Position numbers and translations under genes: made by a program. A stretch of DNA of 64,000 nucleotides from Channa striata (Eukaryota; Chordata; Actinopteri; Anabantiformes; Channidae). Positions 24,054 to 37,600 of the stretch are shown here, piece after piece (the first letter of the stretch is position 1; every line of letters starts with the position of its first letter). The notes below the pieces were generated by a model. It made no database searches and was not told where the DNA came from. It was given only the letters and a program-made list of their open reading frames with translations. The stretch is from the NCBI GenBank assembly GCA_033026295.1, contig CM065182.1, forward strand, positions 992,001 through 1,056,000, in the 5' to 3' direction.

Positions 24054-26297
24054 TATCTGTGCAGAAACACTCCCATGGTTTAAAAAGCTGCTGTTAGTCA
24101 GTAAGTCATTCCTGTGACCATGTAGAGATGCTGTTGTCTTCTTTTCAGTGTGAGCCACCAGATTTACTTTGTGAATCTGAGTTTTTTTCCCCCAAAACTA
24201 CAGAACCATCAGTCCTGGTAGTGGATGTGTTTCCTACACTTCACGTCCGGCTGCAGCTCAGTTTCAATGTATTCACAAGACGATCTGTACAAAAACTATC
24301 ATTTGAAAAATGTGTGTTCATACATTTTACATGCTCCTCTGTCTAAGCAGAGCTGTAATGATGGTAAAGTCTTCCCTGTGGACAACGAGGGGAAGATGGA
24401 GACAGAAAAGAGGGTCCGAAAAAGAGATTTTTTTTTTTTTTTCCAGAAATCTCTTCACTTTGTTGTTTCTCTCAAAACTGAAAGAGATTATAAACTCTTA
24501 TAGACACGAGAGAAAACCGTCAAATCAAAGACTGATGTGTCTGCAAGATTATTTTCTGATGCTAAATATGCTCAACACTGTAATTTACATCTGCAGTATG
24601 AATCTGGTGTTGGGGGTTTTTTTTTATCTGTTTTGGGGGCCACAGCAACTGTAATCAGTCAGGTGACATCAGATCATACTGCTAATTCTGACTTTAAATG
24701 CATATTAAAATGTTGGCTGATGCTTTATTTTAAAGACCTGCAATTTTGTAATTATTTCTATGAGTTTTACTATAAAGTCTTGTCACGTAGCGATGATCAC
24801 AGAGAAGTGGTCAGGCTTTAGTTTGTGCAGCAGAGGTTTATATGTAGAATAAACTTTCCTCAGAGGTTGAACTAAGGCTGCCGCAAAATAATGTTTTCAA
24901 TATGAGAAAATGTGCAGTAGCTGACACCAGTTATCTTGTGGCTTTTTGTTTCCCAGTACGTATCTCATAATCATATCTAAGAAATCTGGGATCCCTGTGT
25001 CGTAAGGTGCAGCCCACATCCAGTCATAAGCTATGGATTCTTTGCAGCACACAGGTGTAATTAGCTACTTCTATGGAACATTTTTCTCCCTTTAGCTTAT
25101 GTTCAGGGGAAAAGATTATAGAATAAATATCTTTATTTGTTATCGGTAATCTACAAATGAAAATACCATGCCAAATGGTTTAGTGGTGACACAATTCCAA
25201 CCCTAAATTAAAAGAATTCTATTAAATTATTGTAAACTAATAAATATAACTGGTAATTTGTAGCTCTGTTTTAGATGGAAATGTCTCTCTTGAGGAATGC
25301 TGAACAACAATATAGATTTGTCGATTCATTGCTGATGCAGCATCTGTCCTTAGCAACATTAAACGTGTTACGTCTGATTATCACGTGTCATCAACGACAC
25401 GTGAATTCTTTTTTTCTTCTTCAAGAAGAACAAATATTACAAGCAATCAATCTCTTTTCATAGGAATACAGTATATATACAATACAGGTCAGGAAACCCT
25501 TATGAAATGGACTTCTACTGAAGGCCATACAGAAAAAAAGAAATAAAATTATTAAAGACTTCTGCGTGGCGTCTAGTTAAGCGATAGACACGATAACCAG
25601 TCATAAATACACATAGCAGTCCTAGATGTAACTAATTTCAAAGTATGTAGTAAAATAAACAGCAAAATGTGGGGCAACTTTAAGCCATTTACATTTGTGT
25701 ACAACGTATTTGGCAAGTATTAAATAATGACTAGGAATTCTAACTCTGAGTCTGAATTGGATATAACTAAAATATGGGCCTGGGATGTCCAGTTTATTAT
25801 CTTTGGTGGAATAGAGAATATATTATTAGTGATATATATTTGCAGCTAACTTTCTTAGAGTCTGTAGGCTAAAGACCAGTCATTATATACCTCCTTTTCA
25901 GAGGAGAAGGGAAACATGCAGACCGCGAACATGTTGTCAGGCACGTTCAGCTTCCAGCTAGGGGCTGGAATGATGGTCGAGGCCTTAAGCAGCCTCCCTC
26001 CCACTACTCACACAGAACACAGAACTCTTCCACAACTTCCTGTACACCTAAACTTAAAAGCGTTTCCTATCTCTTTTCTCTTGCACTTGCATTTCATGAA
26101 ACACCTTTTTCTTACAGCACTTTGCCTTAGAAGAGGGACAGACTTCCTCTTTTGACAAAAGGAACAGAACACTTTCACACCTTAAAAAAAGCTTTTCTTT
26201 TTGCTTTCTTGTACTTGCATATCATGAAACATTAACACTTATTCTGATCTTGTTGCTTTGACGTTTTCTCCTTGACTTAGATTTCTGCTGCCTTTGT

Positions 26298-26345
26298 AGT
26301 TCAGGTCGCTTTGGATAAAAGCTCCTGCCAAAGGGCTAAATGTAC
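26298..26345 (+). mobile_element. SINE 3'-tail fragment
   Basis: 'GTCGCTTTGGATAAAAGC' followed by 'CTGCCAAAGGGCTAAATGTA' is the shared 3' tail of several fish SINEs. The same tail ends the SINE at 60023-60240 (GTCGCTTTGGTTAAACGC). The upstream body here is not recognisable. Confidence 0.5.
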
Positions 26346-26689
26346 ACTGCAGCATGAACCGAATTGGATAATCAGTGCCAATAACCCCCCTTCTAGTTCT
26401 CTACGTAATATTTTTATTTCTAAAACCAAAAATACAATAACTAAACAAAATTCTGACACTAACGACTTTTCACCTAATTTCCACATTTCAAAACATAGGC
26501 CTGATGATTGTATTACAATATGTTTTTATCTTTATATTTTACTACATCCCAAGTTTATATTGCAAACATATACTATTCCTTCGACGAGACAGGTTTGGAG
26601 ATTTTGCCATATTGATTTTGGGAAGCCACACGTTCGCACTGGACCACGTTGTGTCGTGTCCTCAACTGGCCTGCGTTTCGTTACGTAAT

Positions 26690-26900
26690 AGTAAGCTCAC
26701 ACAGATTCAATGTGACTGGCTCCTTCGTGTGTCCTATATTCTATCGAGCCAATCACATTCAAAGCCCCGGTCCAAACCAGCCTGAATCTAGCCAATGGGA
26801 CTATATCTAGCGTGTGACGTATGAGGCCTTTTACAGTCGCCATTTTCTTGTTTTCCACAACAGGCAAAGGACAACGACGGGCGGAGGCTGTAACAAACCC
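26690..26900 (+). promoter_or_regulatory. pcf11 promoter
   Basis: Two CCAAT boxes (26749-26753 and 26792-26796) lie upstream of a YY1-type GCCATTTT motif (26839-26846), with no TATA box. This arrangement is usual for a constitutive vertebrate promoter. Transcription probably starts near 26840-26880, giving a 5' UTR of about 150-190 nt before the ATG at 27033. Confidence 0.5.
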
Positions 26901-27032
26901 CGGGAACCTGTGTTTTTTTGGGCCGACTTACGACAAACCCGTTAGCCACATGAGTTCATGGACTGCCTGCTAATCTCTGGTTATGGTATTGATAAGGTTG
27001 GTGTAGGTTTTCGCGGGTCGCTTAACGCAAAG

Positions 27033-28588
27033 ATGGACGACAACGCGGCGAGGGAAGACGCCTGCCGAGAGTATCAGTCCTCGCTGGAAGACCTGACGTT
27101 CAACAGCAAGCCGCACATCAACATGCTGACCATTCTGGCCGAGGAAAACATCAACTTCGCCAAGGATATCGTCGCAATTATTGAAGCACAAATAACCAAG
27201 GTTTTTATGAATATAGCACACTTTCAATTTCTTCCGTTTTTTGGGTCGGTTGGTGTAGAAGGGCCAGTCGACGATGTGCTGTTAGCAACTAGCGAACATG
27301 GCGCCTCACGTTCTGTTACACAACATGTTACTTAGAAACGTTACATGTCGTTGTTGTGGCTGGCAACACGGTCCAGCGGCCTGACGGAGATTAATCTCCA
27401 CTTTATGTGTATTAAAGAGAAAAGTCCGCTGATACATTTCTCCGTTTAGTGTTCTGCACAGGAAGGCCTTTAAAACGGGTTATTACTGAAGTAGTCGAAA
27501 CTCGACGCATTGATTTGAAACCAGCTTTAATTTAATGTCTCTGGTTGGAGTAAAGTGAAAATCCACCGTAATATCAAGTGTCTTTAACTTTAAGGACTTA
27601 CCTGAGTTTGATGTGGGGACATTGTAAACTAATTTAAAAAAATAAGGTGCTGAATTTATTTCTATTTATCTGTTGATTACAGTTCGACATAAAGTCTGCG
27701 ATAATCCCTTTATAAGTCGGCAGCACGTAGGTGGGAGGTTTGAGGGACACGTGACGCACGTATCGAGTGAGGATGAACACGGAGGGTTTGTAGGGGGGGG
27801 ACACCGGGAAATGTGGGGACACCGGGAAGTGGGGGGACACCGGGAAATGTGGGGAACACGGAGATGTAGGACCTGAGTCTGATCAGCTGTAGGAACGAGA
27901 CACTCGGACCACGCTCTGATTTATTATAGGTACAAAAATCGACCATATTAGTTTGGACAATTACGGTGGATTTTCACTTAAATGTGCAGCCCTGACTTTT
28001 TCACCGCCGGTAGAGGTTTTTTGGGCTCTCGTGCCTGCTCTCCTTCTTGTTTTAAAGATTTCTTATTGAGGCCAGGCTACATCAATGTTTTTCTAAATGG
28101 TGTTCAGTCTGATCCATTGTCATTTAACACTGTCGGCTAAATGCTGTTTAACACAGAAGATGGGGCCTGTTCAAAGGGCCCCTCCACCCTTCATACAAAT
28201 GCATTTCAGTCAGTAGTTTGCTTTAGTTACCAAAGCTTTGGGTACTTGAAGCCTGATCGCATTTACATATACACATTTCTCTGCATTGATTCACTAGCGA
28301 GTCTTGAATAACTGAAATGTCATTGAATGGTACAATGTTATAATAAAAAATGTGAAATGTGCTTTTTGTCATTTTTTTATTTCCCAGTGTAATTTATTGC
28401 TATGACTCTGGTTTACATTTACTGACATTGCTGAGCCTGACTCGACTTGTACGGACTGGTTGTACAAACGGCGTTTCCTCAGCTCCGACTGCTCGGTTTA
28501 GTAACAGACTCAAGTGTTTCCCTGCAGTCTGCTGCCTATTCCACTAAATGGCCACATTTCACTCGTTCTATTTTCTAATGGTTGTTGG

Positions 28589-28621
<33 letters not shown>

Positions 28622-31600
28622 AAACACCTGAAGAAGAACTTTTTAAAGATTAAAACTGAAAGTGGGTGAATAAATCTCAGCGGGCGTGGAGTCAAACTGA
28701 CCAATGTGTCATCTAGGTAACGTACAAAGAGCGGTTGAAGGCAAAAACCCTCTTTGGAGGTAAAACGATTCCTAAAGGCTTCACTCATTACCACTCAGTA
28801 AAACCTTCACTACATCATGGACACTTTTCCCCCTTTTGCTTTCCTCCCCTCAAATGTTTTTGGCCAAGGATAATTTCTTCTGGGATCATCTGTACAGATA
28901 CTGGACTGACTACTTTTGAAGACTTTTTTTGCCCCTTTAACTGTTTTTTTGGACTGATGTGAGCTGCTCGAGTGGAATTTACCTGGATGTTTTTCCCTAG
29001 CTTTTGTTTTGATTTTAGAATGAAGAAACCTTGTAGTGACTGGACTGGATTTTGCTTTCACCCATCTGATGTTCAGACCCCTTTTTCAGGCTTTTTGGGC
29101 TTTTAGACTTTTTTTTTTTTTTCTCCCAGTGGGTGGTGATGGGGCAGGGTTATAATCCCCGATTAAATTTTGTCAAATTGTAATCTGAGTATTTGTTCTG
29201 AAATGTTGGTTTAACCCCTGTTGTGTTCTAAACTTGTCAAGTTCTCTATTGCTCCAGGCCCCATCTACCGAGAAGCTTCCAGTTTTGTACTTAGTGGATT
29301 CCATAGTGAAGAATGTTGGAGGAGAGTACCTTGCAGTGTTTGCTAAAAACCTAATCACTTCATTTATATGTGTCTTTGAAAAGGTACAGTTCTCTTTACT
29401 GCTGTTTTAGCTTTTTTTTTTAAATTAAGCACTAAAACTCTTAGCAGCCCACTTCACATCCCTACTGTTTTTTGTGTTGCTTGCCTATGTGTAGACACCT
29501 GCTCTGCTCCCGTGCACTTAAGGTCACAAAGTAGCTATGTTAATAAAACTGGGGAGGGGCTTTTGATGCCAGATTAACTTTTTTCCTTGCACCAGAATGT
29601 TTAAGATTTGTTTACTGTAAACTCTAGAAAAAAAGACAGATTTTACAGCTTTTGTTGGTAGCTGGCGACCAAGTCATGTCCTTTGTTTGTAGGTGGATGA
29701 AAACACTAGAAAGAGTCTGTTCAAGTTGCGGTCGACGTGGGACGATGTGTTTTCTCTCAAAAAACTGTACTCGCTGGATGTCCGGGTCAACGCTCTGGAC
29801 CCGGCTTGGCCTATCAAGCCCCTGCCACCCACTGTCAACGCCAGCATTCATGTCAACCCCAAGTTTTTAAAGCAGGTGTGTATGTGCTGCTAACATCATG
29901 CCAGGCTGGCAATGTGCTTTTGTCACTAACTCTGCTTCTAGTAAGAAACATTTTCAGCTTTAACTGATTTTTGCAGTATTATATTGTCAGTATCTTAGGA
30001 AACTACAAACATTGTAAAGTGCTTCACTCGTTCCTAACTTTTTTCACTCACACACGTTTGTCTCTATACTTGTGAGGAAACTCATTGACATAATACGATA
30101 ACTAGCCCCTCACCCTAACTAAAACCTCATTGTAACCCTGACCCTAAAACCCTTAAAAAATATTTTTTTTGGGTCAAAAATTTGATCACTTTACAAAAAT
30201 GTCCTCACTCTTGGTTAAAAAAATTCTTTGGTCCTCACTGAGGATGCCAGACGGCCTCGCGCACACACAGATGAAATTGGAGAAATTTAAAGTACCTGAG
30301 ATCTTCCAGAATCTAGAATGCATCTGCCTTAGCTTTTGGTGGATGGTGTTTGACATTAGTACATTTGGGTTTGTATTTCACTTAATGCAGTGTTTAAAGT
30401 GTTTATCACGATTTAGTTGAGATTTGAGAGTTATAACCTTGTTTACTATAAAACAAAAATCTCATTGGAACTTCAAGGTTCGTTTAGCTAACTAATGATG
30501 CAGCCCTTTAAAAAAAGACCTTTGCTGTGTTTATTTTGTCCCTTGCTTCCAAACTGTCTAACGTTCCCCTTCCTCTTTCCTTACCCTGTCCCCAGTCTGA
30601 GGAGGTGTCCTCTCCACAGCCAGCCCCCACGCCGGCGCCGGCACCTCCACCAGTGGCGGCTCCGTCCCAGCCGACCGCTGCCGTCAGCCCATCCAGCCTG
30701 ACCCAGGAGCAGCTGATACGGCAGCAGCTGCTGGCTAAACAGAAGCAGCTTTTGGAGCTCCAGCAGAAGAAGATCGAGCTGGAGCTGGAGCAGACCAAAG
30801 CACAGCTGGTAAAACGATAAGACAGTCCACAATCCGTTAACACAGCTTTCTTAGCATTGTAATAACTTAAAAACGGGTTGTTGTATGTGCTGCAATTCTT
30901 CGCATGGAAATGTCTAAAACATGTATTTGATCGTAAATAATCTGATCGGGACTAGGCGCTAAAGACAGACGTAGAAGTTATGTGTAGTTTTAATGTGTTT
31001 GAGTTTGCCTCTTTTAAAGGGCCACTTAAAACATGTTTAGTAATATCCAATAGAAATATTTGGTCTGAAATGGATTTTCCAACATATGATGAAATTCAAC
31101 TTTTTTTTAAATGCTGTTTACACCTTGATGCATTAAACACCCGTACGTGAAACTGAGACTGAACTAAGCACAGGAAAAAAACCCCATCAGTTTAGCATTA
31201 AAAAGTAACCACATCTTATCTTAAAAATGTTGTTGTCTTTGCATTTAGCTGTTTTCTGTGAGTGTGTAGTCACATCTGCTCATTCACAAGGCTTACGTCT
31301 ATAAAATGTTGTTTAGTAAAACTGTTGCACCAACAATAGTTTACTGTGTCTGCAGGCTGGTGGATTTATGTTACCATCACAAACTCCAGTTTCCTCACCG
31401 GCAACACCGAGCAGTGCCCAGAAGCTCACCAGCCAAACTTCTCCTGTGGTTCGACCCAGCATCCTTCCTCCTCAGGCTCAGACCGACACCAAGCCATCCA
31501 CTAGAGACCCCCGTCTAAACCGCTCCGCCCATCCTGCTGTATCTCAGCCTAAAGAACATCCTGCTGGGAAAAAAGACAACCCTCCAACAACAGGAAGTCC

Positions 31601-34600
31601 TGTTCTTACACCTGAGAAAAGGCTGCCAGAGAAAAACACTCGGCCAGAGAAGACAAAGACCCAGAGGAAGGAGCCTTTGGAGGAGAAACCAAAGTCCAAG
31701 TCACCATCTCCGTTGGCTAAGAGTGTCCAGAGTAAAAACAAACAGGTGGAGACAGAGGGCCAGAAGTCAGCTGACAGCACAAAGAAAGATCCCAGGCTGA
31801 GGAAACGCACCCAGGACAAGACTGGAGAGGTAAAAGATGATGAGTTGAAGGAGAAGAAAAGATGCAGTGACAAGAAGGAGCGAGGGGAGGAGACTGTGCG
31901 TGGAGCAGAGCCGCAGAGGTTCAACAAAGGGAAGTTGGTTAACGGTTCAGTTGCCAAACACGACCGTGAGCAGTCTGCTGAGAAGGTCGAGTTCAAGGCT
32001 GGAGGCAACGCCCGAACCCATGCCAGAAAACGCACCCGCTCTCGTTCCCGGTCACGCTCACCCATCTTGTCTTCCCCAAAGAGGAAGGACAGACGGTCAC
32101 CCAAGGGAAGACCTAGGAGTAGCTCCCTGTCCCCATCCCCCTCTCACAAACCAGGCAAACTAAGGAGGCCCCACACTGATGATCCACAGCATGTCAAGCC
32201 AGGACGAGATGATCGGCTTGTTCCCAAGAAGAACCAATCAGAGAACCGGAGGTCAAAGAGGCCAGTTGAGGACCGGCACTCTGAGACCAGGGACTCTCAC
32301 TCTCCACGAAGTCATGATGGAGGTGGCAAGGAAATCAAAGAGGCTCCTCACCGCTGGAGGAGTGGCTGGGAGGAGAACAAACAGTGAGTAGTACATTGTG
32401 GTCTTTGATAGTGTTTGTAGAACTCCTGGTGGTGTCTGTTTCTAATGTAAGAAACGAAACAATTGATAACCAGACTTGTTTCCTCTTCAGTCTGAAGCTG
32501 TCAGAGGACTCTCATGTGAAGCCTGGTCCCCAGAGGCACAAAACATATGGCACCCCCACGCGTCCCACCACCCCCCGAACTCCAAAGCACCGCCTCAGTG
32601 TTGACGCCAACCTGCAGATACCAGACTTGCTGAACTCTGCCTCTAAGAAGGATCTGCTAAGAAGGGTAGGTGAACAACTTCTCGTCGTGTGGGTTTGCTG
32701 TGGTTTGCAGGTAACTTCTCTAAACCTGCAGAAAGACGACAATTATTTCTCTAAAAGTTAGTTTTTATTACGCTCTCAAAACTCTTATCTGCTCAGCGCC
32801 AAACGGAGACAGTTGTGTAAAACTTGTCTCAACTAAGGAGGAAATAATGAGACTTAAAGCAGAGCTAAAAGAGGGATTGTTACCACACTTCTCAAAAGTG
32901 GGAACTGTCAATTTTTCAGTCCTGACGGAGGTTTTAGAGGTCTTTGGAAAGCGACTCACTTTTTACTTGTAGATAAAGTTATCTTTAAAGTTTTTTGTTT
33001 TTCTTTGCAGGCCAGTAAGAGCCTGGAGAGTGGGGAGATTTCACAGGAGGAGTTCCTGAATATGGCCCACAAGATCAAAAATTTCTTCCAGTACCAGGAG
33101 GAGAAGCAACAGCACTCTGAGAACTGGGATGACTCTAGCAACTTTCCTGTCAAGAAACAGCCACTGCTGACTAAAGCTCCTTCGCCTCTGCCACGGCCCC
33201 ATGACAGCATGGATGCGGCAGAGCTGTCATACTACGAGCATAAGTCCAAGCTGAGGAAAACACAGGTCACTCACCGCGCAGCCGGAGAAGAGTGGGATGC
33301 TGAGGAGAGTCCAGAGGACGTGGATGAATCAAGGCAGGGAGAGAACACCGGAGGCAGCCAGAACGCGTCGCATAAATACACCCGGGTGCCGCTGGACAGA
33401 CCAGGTGAGTCGGAGGATGGGTAACAACTAGAACTCAAAAGTTGACTGGATAATTAATGATAGACATTTTCAATATTTGCCACATTTTATATGTAAAATT
33501 ATGAGCGAAGAATATACTCGGCACATTAGTCAGTGATTTAATGATGAAGCAATAAAAACGTCTTTGGTTTACATGTTCTCCTGGTGGTTACAGGCGACAG
33601 ACGGAGTAAGGATTGTGAAGAGTCTCGTCCTCCACTTGCCCCCATGATTGAGGACTACAACCATGGCAAGGAGTTCCCCAATCTGAAATCTCTGCAGGGC
33701 CTTCGTTTCAGGAGGAGAGCTGACCCCAGAGAGTCCAGTAAGTACACTTCTTTTGACATATCTGTAATGTGCAAATATTATCCATTATTAGTGTGGATTA
33801 GTGACACTTCAGCAGGATGAGAGGCTCTTCTAGAAATCAGCTTAAACAATAACAAGAAGTTAAGTTCACATCTACGCCAAGTTGCAGTCGTGGCCAAAAA
33901 TATGGGCACCCTTGCAATTGTACGAGACAATGCAACGCTCAAGGAAAAGTTTTGGTGTTCACGTGCTCATAGTTTCACACAAAAAACACAAAAAAATCAC
34001 ACAAAACTCAATAATGGACTGGACAAAACCATCGGCATCTTGTCATAACTCTAAGAAATGATTGTTTTCAAGCATGTGATGCTCCTGTAGTTTGTAATTG
34101 TACACACCTGTCGCAAAACTGCCATTCAGAAAACCTCTATTTCTGTTGTTTCCAGATGAGAGAGAGTGGAACTCACCGCTGACTGAGCGCCAACGTTATG
34201 AAGATCATGAGGAGCAGAAGAGCAGCTATGATGCTCCGCGGAGATATGCCCCCCACCCTGACCCTCGGAGACTGGAGGGACCCGCTCCCTCTGGCACGAT
34301 TGTCCACAGGAACTGCCCAAGCCCTGCTGGTCTGGATACAGCGACCCCGAGATTTGAACGTGAACGTCTGTCACCTCTGCACCAAAAGGACTCTGCTGAG
34401 ATGAGCCCAATCCCACGCTTTGAGAGCCCCAACAGTGAGCACTCAGACGACGGGCCCATCAACCTGGATGTGGTGCCTCCTCACCTTCCCCCCAAATCCA
34501 TTCTTAAAGTGCCACCCCGTGCAGGGCCGTTGTCCTCTGTCCGACAGCACAGTAACTCCCCGGGACACACGCCTCCTCATGATGGAGGACACCCACCCTC

Positions 34601-37600
34601 GCGGTATGAGGGACCAGGACACATGGGTCCCTCCAGGCTCCACCCTCAGGGGTGGTATGACGACTCATCACGGTTTGAAGGGCCTCGTTCACAGGGTCCT
34701 GGCAGGTTTGAAGGTGGGAGCCTGCCTCATCACAACATACCGGAGAGATTTGATGGCCCTGGGCAGTGTGAGGGCCCCCACATATCTCACGGTCCAATAA
34801 GAGGTGGCCCCGGAAGGTTTGATGGTCCCATTGGCCAACAAGCCCCAGTGAGGTTTGTCGGACAGGGGCCAGGACCAGGGCACTTTGAAGCTCCAATGCA
34901 GCGGTTTGAACCACCACGGCACTTTGATAATAGCCTGGCTCCTGGACCGATAGGCTTCCAGCAGCAGCGGCCAATGCGCTACGAAGGCCCTCCAAACCAA
35001 ATGGGCCCAATGAGGTTTGAAGGCCCCAGTCGCTTTGAGGGCCCCGGCCAGCCGGGTCCCAGATATGACATGCCTAATGTGTCCAATCAGGGAGGACCCT
35101 CACGCTTTGATGGCCCACCTGGCCAGCAAGGCCCCCCAAGGTTTGCTCCCCAACACAATCTGCAGCCCCAGATGAGGCCATTAGGTCCACCTCTTTATGA
35201 CAACCCCATGGCCCCGCAGCAGAACTTCAACGTACCCCCCCAGCATTTCCAGGAGCCCATGAACCCTCAGTTCTCTGCAGGGCCGATGACGTTCCCAGGG
35301 CAACCGAACATGCAGCAATCGTCAAACTTTAACATGGTGCCGGCCCCGCAGTTCAGCCAGTCGGCCCCTGCCCCCTTCTACAACCCTGCTGCCCCTGCTG
35401 TCAGCATACAGCAGCCGGTAAGTGACGCCTGTCAGTCAGTCAAAGGCGTGGGATTTTTTACATTTCGAATGGATAATAATTTTTCTGTAGATTGCAAATG
35501 AACTTGTTGTTTTGTGCTGACACATTTTAAAAATATTTTTAGGTGAACATAATGGGAAACATGAACCAGCCCTTCCTACCTCAGAACCCAGTGCCTTTCA
35601 CATCACAGGGTAAGATCATTCACCTGCTGGTTTTCACTTCATCATAGGCTCAGGTTCTTTTCCAGTCATGTGTCTTTAGAAGTGGTTGAGAATTACGGTA
35701 AATATTAGCAAGTACAAACTTAAGGAGTTAAAAAGTTCAACCATCTTATGTCACCAGTGAATACCTTTAAGTTCCTGCAGTGTCAATACACAATATGGGG
35801 AAAACCTGTGATTAAACTCATTCGGTTTCCTTCGGAAAAGAGAATTAAAGTAATATTGACATTTCTATTGGTGACAGTTGTCTTTGTGTCTCTGCAGCTC
35901 CACAGGTTGCTCCCGAGAACCACTTGGCTCAGGTTGATGTTAATGATCTGCTGTCTAAACTCATCTCCACCGGCATCATCAAGGCCTCCCAGCCTGACAC
36001 CACACAAACCACTGGTCAGTCAACAGTTCCAACATACTTCCAACATAGCATCGGTAAAACTGCTTCGTTGGAGACAGATGTTTGGATTTATGATGAAGTG
36101 TTGTTCTCTAGTCTTAATTGAATTCTTTTTGCTTAATACATATTTTTGAGGACAAACGAATAAAACAGACGATGGCGTTTTACACGTCCGTGTGATTGTT
36201 TGCTATCGTCTTGGTTTGTTTTTGTATCTTTGCGGCCTTTCTGGGTCACATGATGACTCTGAACATTCGAATATAATTCTCCAGAGCCGACTTCCTTGGC
36301 TTCAGTTGCTGCTCCTGCAGAAGAGGAAGAGGAGGAGGAGCAAGAGGTGGAGGAGGAAGAGATCCCAGACCTCACCAGCTTCAGCATCGATGACATGAAA
36401 CAGTAAGTACAGACAAAATGTAATCGAATTAAGTCAGCAAATAGAAACAGAACTCGGAGAATACAGAATGGATCATGTCAACACTGACACAAAAAGATCC
36501 TTTGAGCCTCAATCATCCAACTCATTTCAGCTGCACTGATTCTACAGGTGTTGTCTCAATTTTAGACTCAGACTGTGCATCAGTAATGGTGAATGGTTGG
36601 CTTTTATCCAAAGCACTTTACAATGGAGCTTCTCATTCCATAAAAAGAGATACAAGTTCGGTTTCAATATTTACAGTCATTTTAGGAATCAAAGCTTTGT
36701 GTTGTTTGATCAGTGACTCGTTCTCCTTGTGTTCCGTCTACCTCCAAGGCGTTACGAGAGCGTGGTGACTAAGCTGTACTCAGGGAACCAGTGCTGTCTG
36801 TGCAGCATGAGGTTCACCACCGCTCAGACCGACATGTACGCCGACCACCTGGACTGGCACTTTAGACAGAACCACGCCGGCAAGGTCGCCAGCAAGAAGG
36901 TCACACACCGACGCTGGTACTACAGCCTCACGGTGAGAAAATGCATCTAATCAACCGGAGTATATTGCTCACAATAAAGGCAACTTTATGCATAATGGCA
37001 CATTTAATGCCAAAAGGCTTCATGTGCTTCAGAGTACACAGGAAGTTGCTCAAAATGCAAACAAATTAGTCCGTGCAAAGGAAACAGAATGAGAAGAATA
37101 GTAAGTGCACGTTAGAGAAATAAAATTGTAGCTCTGACTTTTTAAATTAAAATACATTTATTTTAAAGCTGAAAGTAACTCCAGAATTCCTCTAGTGCTC
37201 ATAATCACATCCTTTTACAATGAGGTTTAATAAAAGATACAGACCTGATCTTATTTAGATTATTTAAGATATAAGACTTTATTAATCCCACAGTGGGGAA
37301 ATTCTTGTGTTTTAGCAGCCTCAGACAAACAACAAAGAATCTGCACAGAACAATGTGCATTTTTATTTCAACTAAAGAGGCATTTACAAACGTCCATCTT
37401 TGTCCCCATCAGGACTGGATCGAGTTTGAGGAGATTGCCGACCTCGAGGAGCGAGCTAAAAGTCAGTTCTTTGAGAAAGAGAATGAGGAGGAGGTTCAGA
37501 AGAACCAGGCGGCCGCAAAGGAGAAGGAGTTCCAGAGCGTGAGAGCCACAAAGGACCAAGTGGGAGAGGTGAGTGCCCACGCTGACAGTCGGCTGCATGA

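Larger units (their letters stand above)
23236..26690. other. ncbp3 3' UTR and intergenic spacer
   Basis: The first part is probably ncbp3 3' UTR, with AATAAA candidates at 24048-24053 and further ones near 24848 and 25123. The rest is AT-rich sequence without recognisable genes. A SINE-type tail (GCTTTGGATAAAAGCTCCTG) lies near 26308. Confidence 0.6.

Noticed and set aside
24310..24821. Overlapping hydrophobic open frames downstream of ncbp3
   Set aside because: They are AT-rich 3' UTR or intergenic sequence without homology, splice signals or conserved composition.
28735..29061. Open frames on both strands in pcf11 intron 1
   Set aside because: Short, without recognised domains, and lying between two well-supported coding exons with proper splice sites.
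31544..32104. 186-codon antisense open frame
   Set aside because: It lies wholly opposite the large pcf11 exon 31356-32383; the absence of stops reflects the Lys/Ser/Pro codon bias of the real exon.
34098..34155. Upstream ATG of the long pcf11 frame as an independent gene start
   Set aside because: The frame continues from an intron; a clear acceptor at 34155 and phase continuity with the previous exon show it is an internal exon.
34504..35010. 168-codon antisense open frame
   Set aside because: It is a shadow of the FEGP-repeat exon of pcf11 on the other strand.
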